DNA from: Bordetella genomosp. 4
Lineage (GTDB): Bacteria > Pseudomonadota > Gammaproteobacteria > Burkholderiales > Burkholderiaceae_B
Direction of reading: 5' to 3'
Assembly (NCBI RefSeq): GCF_002261185.1
Contig: NZ_NEVQ01000001.1
Location: 124,001-188,000, forward strand
Length of the DNA stretch: 64,000 nucleotides
Positions 29,035 through 36,247 of this stretch are shown here, piece by piece; position 1 is the stretch's first letter; every line of letters begins with the position of its first letter. The notes under the pieces were generated by a model. It was not told the origin of the DNA. It worked only from the letters and a program-made list of their open reading frames with translations, and made no database searches. The translations under genes and the position numbers were made by a program.

Positions 29035-30198
29035 ATGACCCAGAATCTTGCCAAGATAACCTGCATCGAAGACCTGCGTGTATTGGCGCAGAAACGCGTG
29101 CCACGCATGTTCTATGACTACGCCGATTCGGGGGCATGGACTGAGAGCACGTATCGTGCCAACGAAACTGATTTTCAGAAAATCAAGCTGCGTCAGCGGG
29201 TTGCCGTCAATATGGAAGGCCGCTCGTTGCGCACTACGATGGCGGGCGTCGATGCCATTATGCCGGTGGCGATCGCGCCTACGGGCTTGACAGGCATGCA
29301 GCACGCGGACGGCGAAATGCTGGCCGCGCAGGCGGCGGCCGAGTTCGGTGTGCCCTTTACGCTGTCGACGATGAGCATCTGCTCGATCGAAGACGTGGCG
29401 CGCGCGACGGGCAAGCCGTTCTGGTTTCAGCTGTATGTGATGCGTGATCGCGATTTTGTCGGGAATCTGATCGATCGTGCCAAGGCGGCAAATTGCTCGG
29501 CGCTGGTGCTGACGCTGGATCTGCAGATCATGGGGCAGCGCCACAAAGATATCCGCAACGGTCTGTCTACGCCGCCCAAGCCAACCTTGGCGAATCTGAT
29601 CAACCTGGCGACCAAGCCACGCTGGTGCCTGGGAATGCTGGGCACACCGCGTCGTACGTTCGGCAATATTGTCGGTCATGCCAAAGGCGTCGCCGATATG
29701 TCGTCGCTCGCGTCGTGGACGGCAGAGCAATTTGACCCTTGCTTGAGCTGGAGCGATGTCGAGTGGATCAAGCAGCGCTGGGGCGGAAAATTGATTCTGA
29801 AAGGCATCCTGGATGTCGAGGATGCGCGTCTGGCTGCCGATAGCGGCGCTGACGCATTGATTGTCAGCAATCACGGCGGGCGCCAATTGGACGGCGCCAT
29901 GTCGTCAATCGCGGCGCTGCCCGCCATTGCGGATGCGGTGGGATCACGGATCGAGGTCTGGATGGACGGCGGCATTCGATCGGGCCAGGACGTGCTGAAG
30001 GCCGTGTCCCTGGGCGCGCGCGGAACCATGATCGGGCGCGCGTTTCTGTATGGCCTGGGAGCATATGGAAAAGCGGGCGTGACCCGTGCCCTGGAGATCT
30101 TGTACAAGGAGCTGGACGTGACGATGGCGCTGTGCGGGCGCAAGTCGCTGACGCCTGGGGATCGGGGCATGCTGCTGCCGGGGACTTATCCGACCTGA
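29035..30198 (+). CDS. FMN-dependent alpha-hydroxy-acid dehydrogenase (LldD family)
   Basis: This 387-residue flavoprotein of the L-lactate dehydrogenase/glycolate oxidase family oxidises 2-hydroxy acids to 2-oxo acids. It contains DYADSGAWTESTY near the start, the catalytic-His segment LIVSNHGGRQLDGA, and the phosphate-binding VWMDGGIRSGQDVLKA and GARGTMIGRAFLYGL. ATG 29035 is preferred to an upstream TTG at 29020, as MTQNLAKITCIEDLR fits the family start. A TATACT hexamer at 28998-29003 may be its -10. L-lactate is the likely but unproven substrate. Confidence 0.9.
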   Translation: MTQNLAKITCIEDLRVLAQKRVPRMFYDYADSGAWTESTYRANETDFQKIKLRQRVAVNMEGRSLRTTMAGVDAIMPVAIAPTGLTGMQHADGEMLAAQAAAEFGVPFTLSTMSICSIEDVARATGKPFWFQLYVMRDRDFVGNLIDRAKAANCSALVLTLDLQIMGQRHKDIRNGLSTPPKPTLANLINLATKPRWCLGMLGTPRRTFGNIVGHAKGVADMSSLASWTAEQFDPCLSWSDVEWIKQRWGGKLILKGILDVEDARLAADSGADALIVSNHGGRQLDGAMSSIAALPAIADAVGSRIEVWMDGGIRSGQDVLKAVSLGARGTMIGRAFLYGLGAYGKAGVTRALEILYKELDVTMALCGRKSLTPGDRGMLLPGTYPT

Positions 30199-30328
30199 TC
30201 TGCTTGAGGCGATCGCAAGGCCGCGTGCAAGGGTCTGCATTGGCTTGGGCACGGTGAGTCATCGCAAGACCGCAAAACCGCAAAATCTGCAAATCGGCCC
30301 TCGTTACAGTGCAAGCACTGGAGAACGA

Positions 30329-31159
30329 ATGAAAGCCAAAACCCGCATTCAGTACGCCAATCGGCTGGACCCTGTATTGCAGTGGTTGGCGTCGCATCCT
30401 GATGCGACGCCGGACCTGTATCTGCTGGCTGATTTGGCATGCCTGTCGCCGTATCACTTTCATCGTGTCTATCGCGCGGTGATGGGTGAGACGGTGAACG
30501 CGACGATGTTGCGCTTGCGCATGCATCGTGCATCGACGGACCTCGCGGGTGACCGGCCTATGCACCAGGTGGCGCAACGTGCGGGATATACCTCGCAAGC
30601 GGCGTTCAACCGGGCGTTCGGGACCGCCTTCGGCGTACCGCCGGGGCGTTACCGGCATGCGCGCTCCAGGCCTTTTAATCCTCAGGAGCTTGGCATGTAT
30701 CCCACTACTATCGAAACTTTCGCGGGCGCATCGTTGGCAACGCTGGCGCATCACGGCGATTATCAACACATCGGCACGACGTTCGACCGCTTGTTCTTGT
30801 TGGCGTCCGGTCGCGAACTGATCGGGCCCGCGACACGGTCGTTTGGCGTGTATTTCGACGATCCGCAACAGGTGCCGGCCGATCAATTACGTTCGCTTGC
30901 GGGTTTTACGTTGCCCGATGGGGCGGCCGTGGATGCGGTGTTTGAACCATTTTCGTTGCCTGCCACGCGTTGCGCCGTATTGGAATATACGGGGCCGTAC
31001 AGTGAGTTGGAGTCGGCATATAACTGGCTGTTCGGGCAATGGTTGCCGACCAGCGGCTATGAAACGCGGGATTTTCCCATGTGGGAGGAATACGTCAATG
31101 ATCCGAAGACGACCCCTGCTGCGGAACTAAAAACGCGTATTTATTTGCCGCTCATTTGA
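30329..31159 (+). CDS. AraC family regulator with GyrI-like effector domain
   Basis: This 276-residue protein has an N-terminal AraC/XylS DNA-binding domain (two HTH motifs, LADLACLSPYHFHRVYRAV and VAQRAGYTSQAAFNRAFG, residues about 30-105) and a GyrI-like small-molecule-binding domain from about residue 125, as in Rob/BmrR-type regulators. ATG 30329 follows GGAGAACG. Its 3' end overlaps the convergent BMP-receptor gene by 19 bp. The target genes are not evident; the preceding 130 bp to lldD hold no recognisable site. Confidence 0.9.
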   Translation: MKAKTRIQYANRLDPVLQWLASHPDATPDLYLLADLACLSPYHFHRVYRAVMGETVNATMLRLRMHRASTDLAGDRPMHQVAQRAGYTSQAAFNRAFGTAFGVPPGRYRHARSRPFNPQELGMYPTTIETFAGASLATLAHHGDYQHIGTTFDRLFLLASGRELIGPATRSFGVYFDDPQQVPADQLRSLAGFTLPDGAAVDAVFEPFSLPATRCAVLEYTGPYSELESAYNWLFGQWLPTSGYETRDFPMWEEYVNDPKTTPAAELKTRIYLPLI

Positions 31160-32196
31160 GTCGCTGAGCGGCCGGTCGGGGACAACGGCGCGTCATTGAG
31201 CTTGATGGTGAAGCGCCCATCGAGCATGGTCTGTTGACGAGCCTCTACGCGAGCGATCAGGGCGCTGGGGACTTTGTCTTTAAAGGTCCCTAGCGGCGCC
31301 AGCATCGCGCCTTGGTAGCGCATTTGCGAGTATTTGCCGTAGTCATCTGCCTTGAACGTGCCACGCTTGACCATGGTCAATGCGCGCTCGATGGTCGGCG
31401 CCATATCCCATACGGCCGAGGAGATAACGGTATCGGGATATTGAGCTTGCATGTCGACGATATTGCTGATGATCAGCTTGCCACGTTGTTCCGCTGCCTC
31501 GGCAGCGCCAAAGTGCTCTGCATAGAGGACATCGGCACCCTGATCGATCTGGGACAAAGCCGCTTGTTTGGCTTTGAGCGGATCAAAGCGCGAATGGATG
31601 AACGTGAGGAGAAATTTTGCGTCGGGATTGATTTCGCGTACCCCATCCATAAAGGCATGCAGTAAGCGGTTGATGCCCGGGATGGGATCGCAGGCGATCA
31701 GGCCGATAGTGCCGGTTCGGCTCATGCCGCCGGCAAGCATGCCGGCCAGATAGACGGGTTCCTGGATGTAGTTGTTGAAAACCGAAAGATTGGGTTGTTG
31801 CGGACGGTTGGTGGAGCCGACCAGGAACGCAATGTTTGGGTACTCTTTGGCTATCCGATAGACGCTGGACTCGCTGCTGAAAGCTTCACCGATGATGAGT
31901 TGTACGCCCTGCCGGGCGTATTTGCGCATGGTTGCCTCATAGTTTTCGGGAAGGATGTTTTCCGAATAGAGGTAATCGATCTCGCCGCGCGTGCGGGCCA
32001 GCACCAGTGCTTTGTGTACGCGTGATGCCCACGGTTGTCCGATCGGGACAGTGTAGACGGCGGCGACTTTGATCTTGTCGTCGGATTGCGCGTGGAGTTT
32101 TCCTGCTATCAGGATAGCGCCCACGGCGGCGCCGAGCTGCAGTAGCGCGCGTCGTCGTGTTAGTTCGGTTGTTGGCAAAGAAGCACCAATAGTCAT
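31141..32196 (-). CDS. BMP family ABC transporter substrate-binding protein (orphan)
   Basis: This 351-residue periplasmic receptor of the basic membrane protein/purine nucleoside group has the typical VAAVYTVPIGQPWASRVHKAL start of the mature protein. The signal peptide carries a twin-arginine-like TRRRALLQL before a hydrophobic core and ends in LHAQ, so Tat export is possible. No permease or ATPase gene is adjacent, so its importer is elsewhere or it acts with another system. It is divergent from the PanE-like gene; its 3' end overlaps the AraC-type gene. Confidence 0.88.
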   Translation of the reverse strand: MTIGASLPTTELTRRRALLQLGAAVGAILIAGKLHAQSDDKIKVAAVYTVPIGQPWASRVHKALVLARTRGEIDYLYSENILPENYEATMRKYARQGVQLIIGEAFSSESSVYRIAKEYPNIAFLVGSTNRPQQPNLSVFNNYIQEPVYLAGMLAGGMSRTGTIGLIACDPIPGINRLLHAFMDGVREINPDAKFLLTFIHSRFDPLKAKQAALSQIDQGADVLYAEHFGAAEAAEQRGKLIISNIVDMQAQYPDTVISSAVWDMAPTIERALTMVKRGTFKADDYGKYSQMRYQGAMLAPLGTFKDKVPSALIARVEARQQTMLDGRFTIKLNDAPLSPTGRSATQMSGK

Positions 32197-32315
32197 GGGT
32201 GAGGTTCCTGATCGCCCAGTAACATTGCGGCATGAGATCGCGCCATGCGCGTAAGTCACGCAGTGCAACATGACGGAGCTGGCGCTGTACTGTGTCATCA
32301 CTGCGCGTAGCGATG

Positions 32316-32343
32316 ATTATAGGCAGCTTGTGCCCGGTGTGAG
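32316..32343 (-). promoter_or_regulatory. Putative sigma-70 promoter for the BMP receptor gene
   Basis: The minus strand has a perfect -10 TATAAT (32316-32321) and a 4/6 -35 CTCACA (32338-32343) with 16-bp spacing. It would give a leader of about 110 nt before the ATG at 32196. Prediction by eye only. Confidence 0.35.
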
Positions 32344-32415
32344 GCCTGCCTGGGTGCATAATCTCAGATTCCGCGCCCGGCCTGAAGCGGTGCGCAGCAT
32401 TCACTGGAGAAACGC

Positions 32416-33345
32416 ATGAGATTGTTGTTCCTTGGCGCTGGCGGTACTGGCGGCTATTTCGGCGGACGGGCGGCGCAAGCGGGCGCCGATGTGACGTTTC
32501 TGGTGCGAGAAGCACGTGCGCAGAAGCTGCGGGCAGAGGGGTTGAAGATCGAAAGTCCGCGCGGCGACGCTGTTGTGCGGCCGCAGCTGGTGACGGCGAA
32601 CGACCTGACAGCGGCCTACGACGTGGTGGTGCTCAGTTGCAAGGCTTATGACTTGTCCAGCGCGATCGAGGCAATTCGCCCTGCGGTCGGGCCGGACACG
32701 GCGATCTTGCCGATCATGAACGGGGTGCTGCAATACGATGCCCTGGATGCGGCGTTTGGCGCATCGCGCGTATTGGGCGGACTCTGTCAGATCAATGCGA
32801 CGCTGGGGGCGGAGGGCCAGGTCAAGCATCTGGGACAACATGCCGTGTTTGTGTACGGCGAACGCGCCGGCGAGCCGCGCAGCGCGCGTTGCACTGCGCT
32901 GGAGGCCGCATTGGCCGACGCGGCGTTCACCAGCCGCCTGAGCACGGAGATTCAGCAGGACATCTGGGAAAAGTACGTGTTCCTGACCACCATGGCGTCG
33001 GCGACGTGTTTGATGCGCGGCTCTATTGGGCAGATCGCGTCGACGGATTCAGGAGAGGACATCCTGCGCAGCTTGCTGAGGGAATGCCAGCAGGTGGCGG
33101 CGGCGTCCGGGCATGCCGTGCGCGCCGGGGCGGACGAGTCGGCACTGAAGATCCTGACGGACCGTCAGTCGCCTATGACTGCGTCCATGTATCGCGATCT
33201 GAGCTTGAATGCGCCGGTTGAGGCCGATCACATCGTCGGCGATATGGTGCGGCGTGCGGGCGTATTACAGCTGGACGTGCCGTTGCTGCGAGTGGCTTAT
33301 ACCCATCTGCAGGTCTATCAGGCGCAGCGCGCCGCGAGTGTGTAG
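32416..33345 (+). CDS. 2-dehydropantoate 2-reductase family protein (PanE/ApbA)
   Basis: This 309-residue NADPH-dependent reductase has an N-terminal Rossmann glycine motif (FLGAGGTGGYFGGR) and the C-terminal helical ApbA domain, including the lysine in WEKYVFLTTMASATCLMR that matches the catalytic Lys of PanE. It would convert ketopantoate to pantoate in CoA synthesis, although many genomes hold several paralogues acting on other 2-oxo acids. The nearest downstream gene in the same direction is the deoxyribosyltransferase, 43 bp away. Confidence 0.88.
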   Translation: MRLLFLGAGGTGGYFGGRAAQAGADVTFLVREARAQKLRAEGLKIESPRGDAVVRPQLVTANDLTAAYDVVVLSCKAYDLSSAIEAIRPAVGPDTAILPIMNGVLQYDALDAAFGASRVLGGLCQINATLGAEGQVKHLGQHAVFVYGERAGEPRSARCTALEAALADAAFTSRLSTEIQQDIWEKYVFLTTMASATCLMRGSIGQIASTDSGEDILRSLLRECQQVAAASGHAVRAGADESALKILTDRQSPMTASMYRDLSLNAPVEADHIVGDMVRRAGVLQLDVPLLRVAYTHLQVYQAQRAASV

Positions 33346-33388
33346 CTGTAGGGGCCTGGGCGCGGGTTGTGTGGCAACGAGGTAACCG

Positions 33389-33904
33389 ATGAAGACGATC
33401 TATCTGGCCGGCTTTGATGTGTTTCGTGCGGACTCGCTCGCCCACGGTGCATGGTTGAAACAGCAATGCCGCCGCTATGGCTTTGAGGGGCTGTATCCCC
33501 TGGATAACCAAACGCCGGCAGAACTGTCGGGACGCGCTTTGGCACAGTGGATTTACGAGGCCAATATTGAACTGATTCGCCAGGCCGATGCGGTGATGGC
33601 GAATCTGAATGCGTTTCGCGGTGCCGAGCCCGACTCGGGTACGGCGTTTGAGGTGGGCTATGCCACGGCGTTGGGCAAGCCGGTATGGGCCTATATGGAT
33701 GAGGCGGATTCGTTGGTGCAGCGTCTGGCAGTGGCGCAACGTGATGATCCACCGCGCCATGTCGATGCCGAAGGCTATACCGTCGAGGACTTCGGCCTGA
33801 ATCTGAATTTGATGCTGGCCTGCAGTGCTACGGTGGTCGTAGGGGATGCAGCGCAGTGCCTGGCTCGTATGGCGCAGGCACTGCGTGATGCCTCAGGCGC
33901 CTGA
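33389..33904 (+). CDS. Nucleoside 2-deoxyribosyltransferase
   Basis: This 171-residue enzyme transfers deoxyribose between nucleobases or hydrolyses deoxynucleotides. It starts MKTIYLAGFDVFRADSLAHG, with Asp82 and the probable nucleophile Glu88 in EPDSGTAFEVGYATALGKPV, matching the DRTase fold. Its last codons and stop (TGA 33902-33904) lie inside a perfect 32-bp palindrome. It may form a short operon with the upstream PanE-like gene. The exact substrate base is not deducible. Confidence 0.88.
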   Translation: MKTIYLAGFDVFRADSLAHGAWLKQQCRRYGFEGLYPLDNQTPAELSGRALAQWIYEANIELIRQADAVMANLNAFRGAEPDSGTAFEVGYATALGKPVWAYMDEADSLVQRLAVAQRDDPPRHVDAEGYTVEDFGLNLNLMLACSATVVVGDAAQCLARMAQALRDASGA

Positions 33905-33914
33905 GGCATCACGC
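33883..33914. repeat. Perfect 32-bp palindrome over the end of the deoxyribosyltransferase gene
   Basis: GCGTGATGCCTCAGGC (33883-33898) is followed directly by its exact reverse complement (33899-33914), with no loop. It encodes the last residues and stop codon of the gene. A T7 run occurs 20 nt later (33935-33941), separated from the palindrome. It may act as a terminator stem for the plus-strand gene or as a protein-binding site between convergent genes. Confidence 0.7.
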
Positions 33915-33942
33915 CACACGCGCAACACGGGGGCTTTTTTTA

Positions 33943-34680
33943 TTACGCAGCGACAGCATCTGGCGCTGTTACGCTGGCCTGCTCCAGTTGACGGCGATGG
34001 TCGGCCAGCTCCGCGATGGTCAAGGCGACCAGGCCATGCTCCGCTGCATAGCGTGCAATGGCTGGGCCTCGCATCATGGTGCCGTCGGGATTCATCAGCT
34101 CGCACAGTACCGCGGCTGGGCGCAGACCTGCCAGCATAGCGAGGTCGACCGAGCCTTCGGTGTGGCCGCGCCGCGTCAACACGCCGCCGGGCTGCGCACG
34201 CAAGGGAAACACATGGCCGGGGCTGACGATATCGTCCGCTTGTGCGCCAGTGGCGATCGCGGCCCGGATCGTGGTGACGCGGTCGGCGGCAGAGACGCCG
34301 GTGGACACGCCATTGCGGGCTTCGATAGACACGGTAAATGCAGTGCTGAACCGGCTTTCGTTGCGTGCCACCATGGGGGGCAGTTGCAACTGATCCAAGG
34401 TTTCATCAGTCAGGCACAGGCAGACGATACCGCTGCAGTCGCGGATCAGTTGTGCCATGACTGGGACGGTGAGCTTGTCGGCAGCGACGATCAGGTCGGC
34501 CTCGTTTTCGCGATCGAAGTCGTCCATCAAGATGACCGGACGGCCCAGGCGCAGATGATGCAAGGCCCGCGTCAGCCGGCTCTGAAATGGCTGTGCGTAG
34601 AGATCGGGAGGGGAATACGGTGAGGCAGGGATACCGGCGCTGTGGCTGGCGGGAACTGCGGTAGAAATAACGGTAGACAT
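33943..34680 (-). CDS. ribB: 3,4-dihydroxy-2-butanone 4-phosphate synthase
   Basis: This 245-residue enzyme converts ribulose 5-phosphate to the four-carbon riboflavin precursor. Active-site signatures [13 protein letters not shown] and the [16 protein letters not shown] segment are present; there is no GTP cyclohydrolase II domain, so it is a stand-alone RibB rather than a fused RibBA. The first 38 residues are a variable extension rich in Ser/Pro. It is preceded by an FMN riboswitch and a hairpin covering its ribosome-binding site, so it is feedback-controlled by FMN. Confidence 0.95.
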   Translation of the reverse strand: MSTVISTAVPASHSAGIPASPYSPPDLYAQPFQSRLTRALHHLRLGRPVILMDDFDRENEADLIVAADKLTVPVMAQLIRDCSGIVCLCLTDETLDQLQLPPMVARNESRFSTAFTVSIEARNGVSTGVSAADRVTTIRAAIATGAQADDIVSPGHVFPLRAQPGGVLTRRGHTEGSVDLAMLAGLRPAAVLCELMNPDGTMMRGPAIARYAAEHGLVALTIAELADHRRQLEQASVTAPDAVAA

Positions 34681-34719
34681 TGAAACGCTCTCGCAGAAAA
34701 GGTGGCGAAAAACGTTTCA
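34681..34719 (-). promoter_or_regulatory. Hairpin sequestering the ribB ribosome-binding site
   Basis: TGAAACG (34681-34687) pairs with CGTTTCA (34713-34719), and inside it TCGC (34691-34694) pairs with GCGA (34705-34708). On the minus strand the outer arm abuts the ATG and the GAGAG ribosome-binding site lies in the internal loop/inner arm. This fits a translational expression platform of the upstream FMN riboswitch. Confidence 0.6.
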
Positions 34720-34820
34720 GGGCACATGATAGCCATCTTTGCCCGTGCAACAGCCAAGCAGCGCGCGACGGCCTATGGCCGAGACGTATTGCCCGCGATT
34801 GGGTGGGTTCAGCTGGCACA

Positions 34821-34963
34821 TCTTCTCTCATCCGGACTGTGACCGTCGGCCCTGGAATCGCACCAGATCTGCTGACCCCGGCTGTCATGAGACAGACCGG
34901 GCGCTCGCGGGCTTGCCAAGTGTGGCTTACCGCCGGTGGGGAGTTTCGCCCCGCCCTGAAGAC
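34821..34963 (-). ncRNA. FMN riboswitch (RFN element)
   Basis: On the minus strand the conserved RFN landmarks occur in order. The 5' side reads GGGGCGAAACTCCCCACCGG then CGGT (34927-34952). It is followed by a variable stem with AAGCCCGCGAGC (34903-34914 region), GGTGCGATTCCAGGGCCGAC (34845-34864) and the 3' closing CAGTCCGGATGAGAGAAGA (34821-34839). These match the FMN aptamer upstream of riboflavin genes. It lies about 140 nt ahead of ribB. Confidence 0.96.
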
Positions 34964-35006
34964 GTACTGCTATGCCGCAACACGCGGCACGGAGGACATT
35001 GTACGC

Positions 35007-35534
35007 CTAGTCCGAGGAGGCCTGATCTTTCAGGTCCTTCTTGTCTTTCTTGTTTTTCTTTTTCTTTGTCTTGATCGCCAGCATGGTGCCGCGGCAGGTC
35101 GGCGCGCCGCACAGGCAGAGATAAGCTGCCTTGAGCTTTTTGGTGATCTTGTCCTCGAGCACCAGTCCGTAGTCGTAAAACAGTTCTTCGCCGCGCGCGA
35201 TATCGCGCAGTGCCGTGATGAAGACTCGCTTGCCGTTCGCGCTTTCCTGAGATTCGCAATTGGGCTCGCAAGCGTGGTTGATCCAGCGCGCATCATTACC
35301 GTTGTCGCCGCCATCGATGACACGGCCCGAGCTCAGCGAAAAGAAGAACGTGTGGAACGGATCGTCGGGATTGGTGGGGTGACGGCGATCGGCTTCCTTG
35401 GCGCTGATGCGTGCGCCTTGATATTCGATGATCTGAGTACCGGCGGGGATCTTGCGGGCAGCAAAGACACCGTTGCCGTGCAGCTTGGAGCGGCGCACGA
35501 CGTGCCAGGGCTTGGGGGATTCTGCAGTGGTCAT
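35007..35534 (-). CDS. SET-domain protein-lysine methyltransferase-like protein
   Basis: This 175-residue, nearly pure SET domain uses S-adenosylmethionine to methylate lysine side chains in characterised relatives. The N-terminal SKLHGNGVFAARKIPAG, the cofactor/pseudoknot motif NHACEPNC (residues 86-93), the catalytic-region GEELFYDYG and a post-SET cysteine motif (Cys140, Cys142, Cys147 in CLCGAPTCRG) are all present. A lysine-rich tail (about residues 155-169) follows. The post-SET cysteines with a Cys in NHxCxPNC normally bind zinc. The target protein is unknown. It lies upstream of ribB on the same strand, separated by the riboswitch. Confidence 0.9.
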   Translation of the reverse strand: MTTAESPKPWHVVRRSKLHGNGVFAARKIPAGTQIIEYQGARISAKEADRRHPTNPDDPFHTFFFSLSSGRVIDGGDNGNDARWINHACEPNCESQESANGKRVFITALRDIARGEELFYDYGLVLEDKITKKLKAAYLCLCGAPTCRGTMLAIKTKKKKNKKDKKDLKDQASSD

Positions 35535-35671
35535 GAAGGCAAAGCCAGGTAGCGGGCCAGCGGGGATTATAGGTGCAATGGATGACAGTCTCTAAGCGCT
35601 GCGTTTTGCCAGATCCGTGCAGCCCTCGGAGGGCGGGCAAATGGGGCAAGGCAACGCGTTTTGCGCAGGCA

Positions 35672-36145
35672 TCACGTGGTGATCTCGGTATTCAAGGGCA
35701 ATTGCGTTTCTTTCAGCCGGCGCAAGACAAAACAGGACTTGCTATGGCGAATGCCTGGAATGCGATAAAGCTGTTCACGCAATAGCCGTTCATAGTCGCG
35801 CGTGTCGCGCACGGCGATGCGGATGTAGTAGTCATAGTCGCCCGATACGAGAAAGGCCTCCAGGACCTCGGGAATCTGCGCCAGCGCGCGGCCAAATTCG
35901 TAAAGGGTTTCTTCGCTGTGGCTTTCCAGCGTGATGTGCACGATGACGGTATCCATGAAGCCCAGGCTGGCGGGATCCAGGTCCACCGTATAGCCGCGAA
36001 TGACACCCGCGGACTCCATGCGTTTGATGCGATTCCAGCAGGGCGTGGACGACAGGCCGACCTCGGCGCCGATCTCGTTCAGGCTGGCGCGCGCGTTCTG
36101 CTGTAAGGCCCGCAAAATGGCGAGATCAAATTTGTCTAGTTTCAT
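35672..36145 (-). CDS. Lrp/AsnC family transcriptional regulator
   Basis: This 157-residue regulator has an N-terminal HTH (LDKFDLAILRALQQNARASL, then VGLSSTPCWNRIKRMESAG) and a C-terminal RAM ligand-binding domain (DTVIVHITLES, GDYDYYIRIAVRD). Start ATG 36145 is chosen because it gives the canonical family N-terminus; a longer open frame exists but runs through the divergent gene. It is divergent from an acetolactate synthase gene with 102 bp between, so control of that gene by amino acids such as leucine is likely. Confidence 0.93.
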   Translation of the reverse strand: MKLDKFDLAILRALQQNARASLNEIGAEVGLSSTPCWNRIKRMESAGVIRGYTVDLDPASLGFMDTVIVHITLESHSEETLYEFGRALAQIPEVLEAFLVSGDYDYYIRIAVRDTRDYERLLREQLYRIPGIRHSKSCFVLRRLKETQLPLNTEITT

Positions 36146-36247
36146 TTTCCGGATTTCCTTAAAAACAAAGATTAATTTACTGGAAAATCCCGGAATCTGG
36201 AGAAAATAAGAGAAATCTTCTGGGCGGAAAGGCATAAGATATCCACT
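36146..36247. promoter_or_regulatory. Lrp-regulator / acetolactate synthase divergent control region
   Basis: This 102-bp region is A/T-rich compared with its flanks and contains imperfect dyads: ATTTTCCGGATTTCC (about 36144-36158) against GGAAAATCCCGGAAT (about 36182-36196), and a nearby TCTGGAGAAAATAAG. Such loosely repeated TTTTCC/GGAAAA elements are plausible sites for the adjacent Lrp-type protein. No unambiguous -10/-35 pair is called. Confidence 0.4.
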
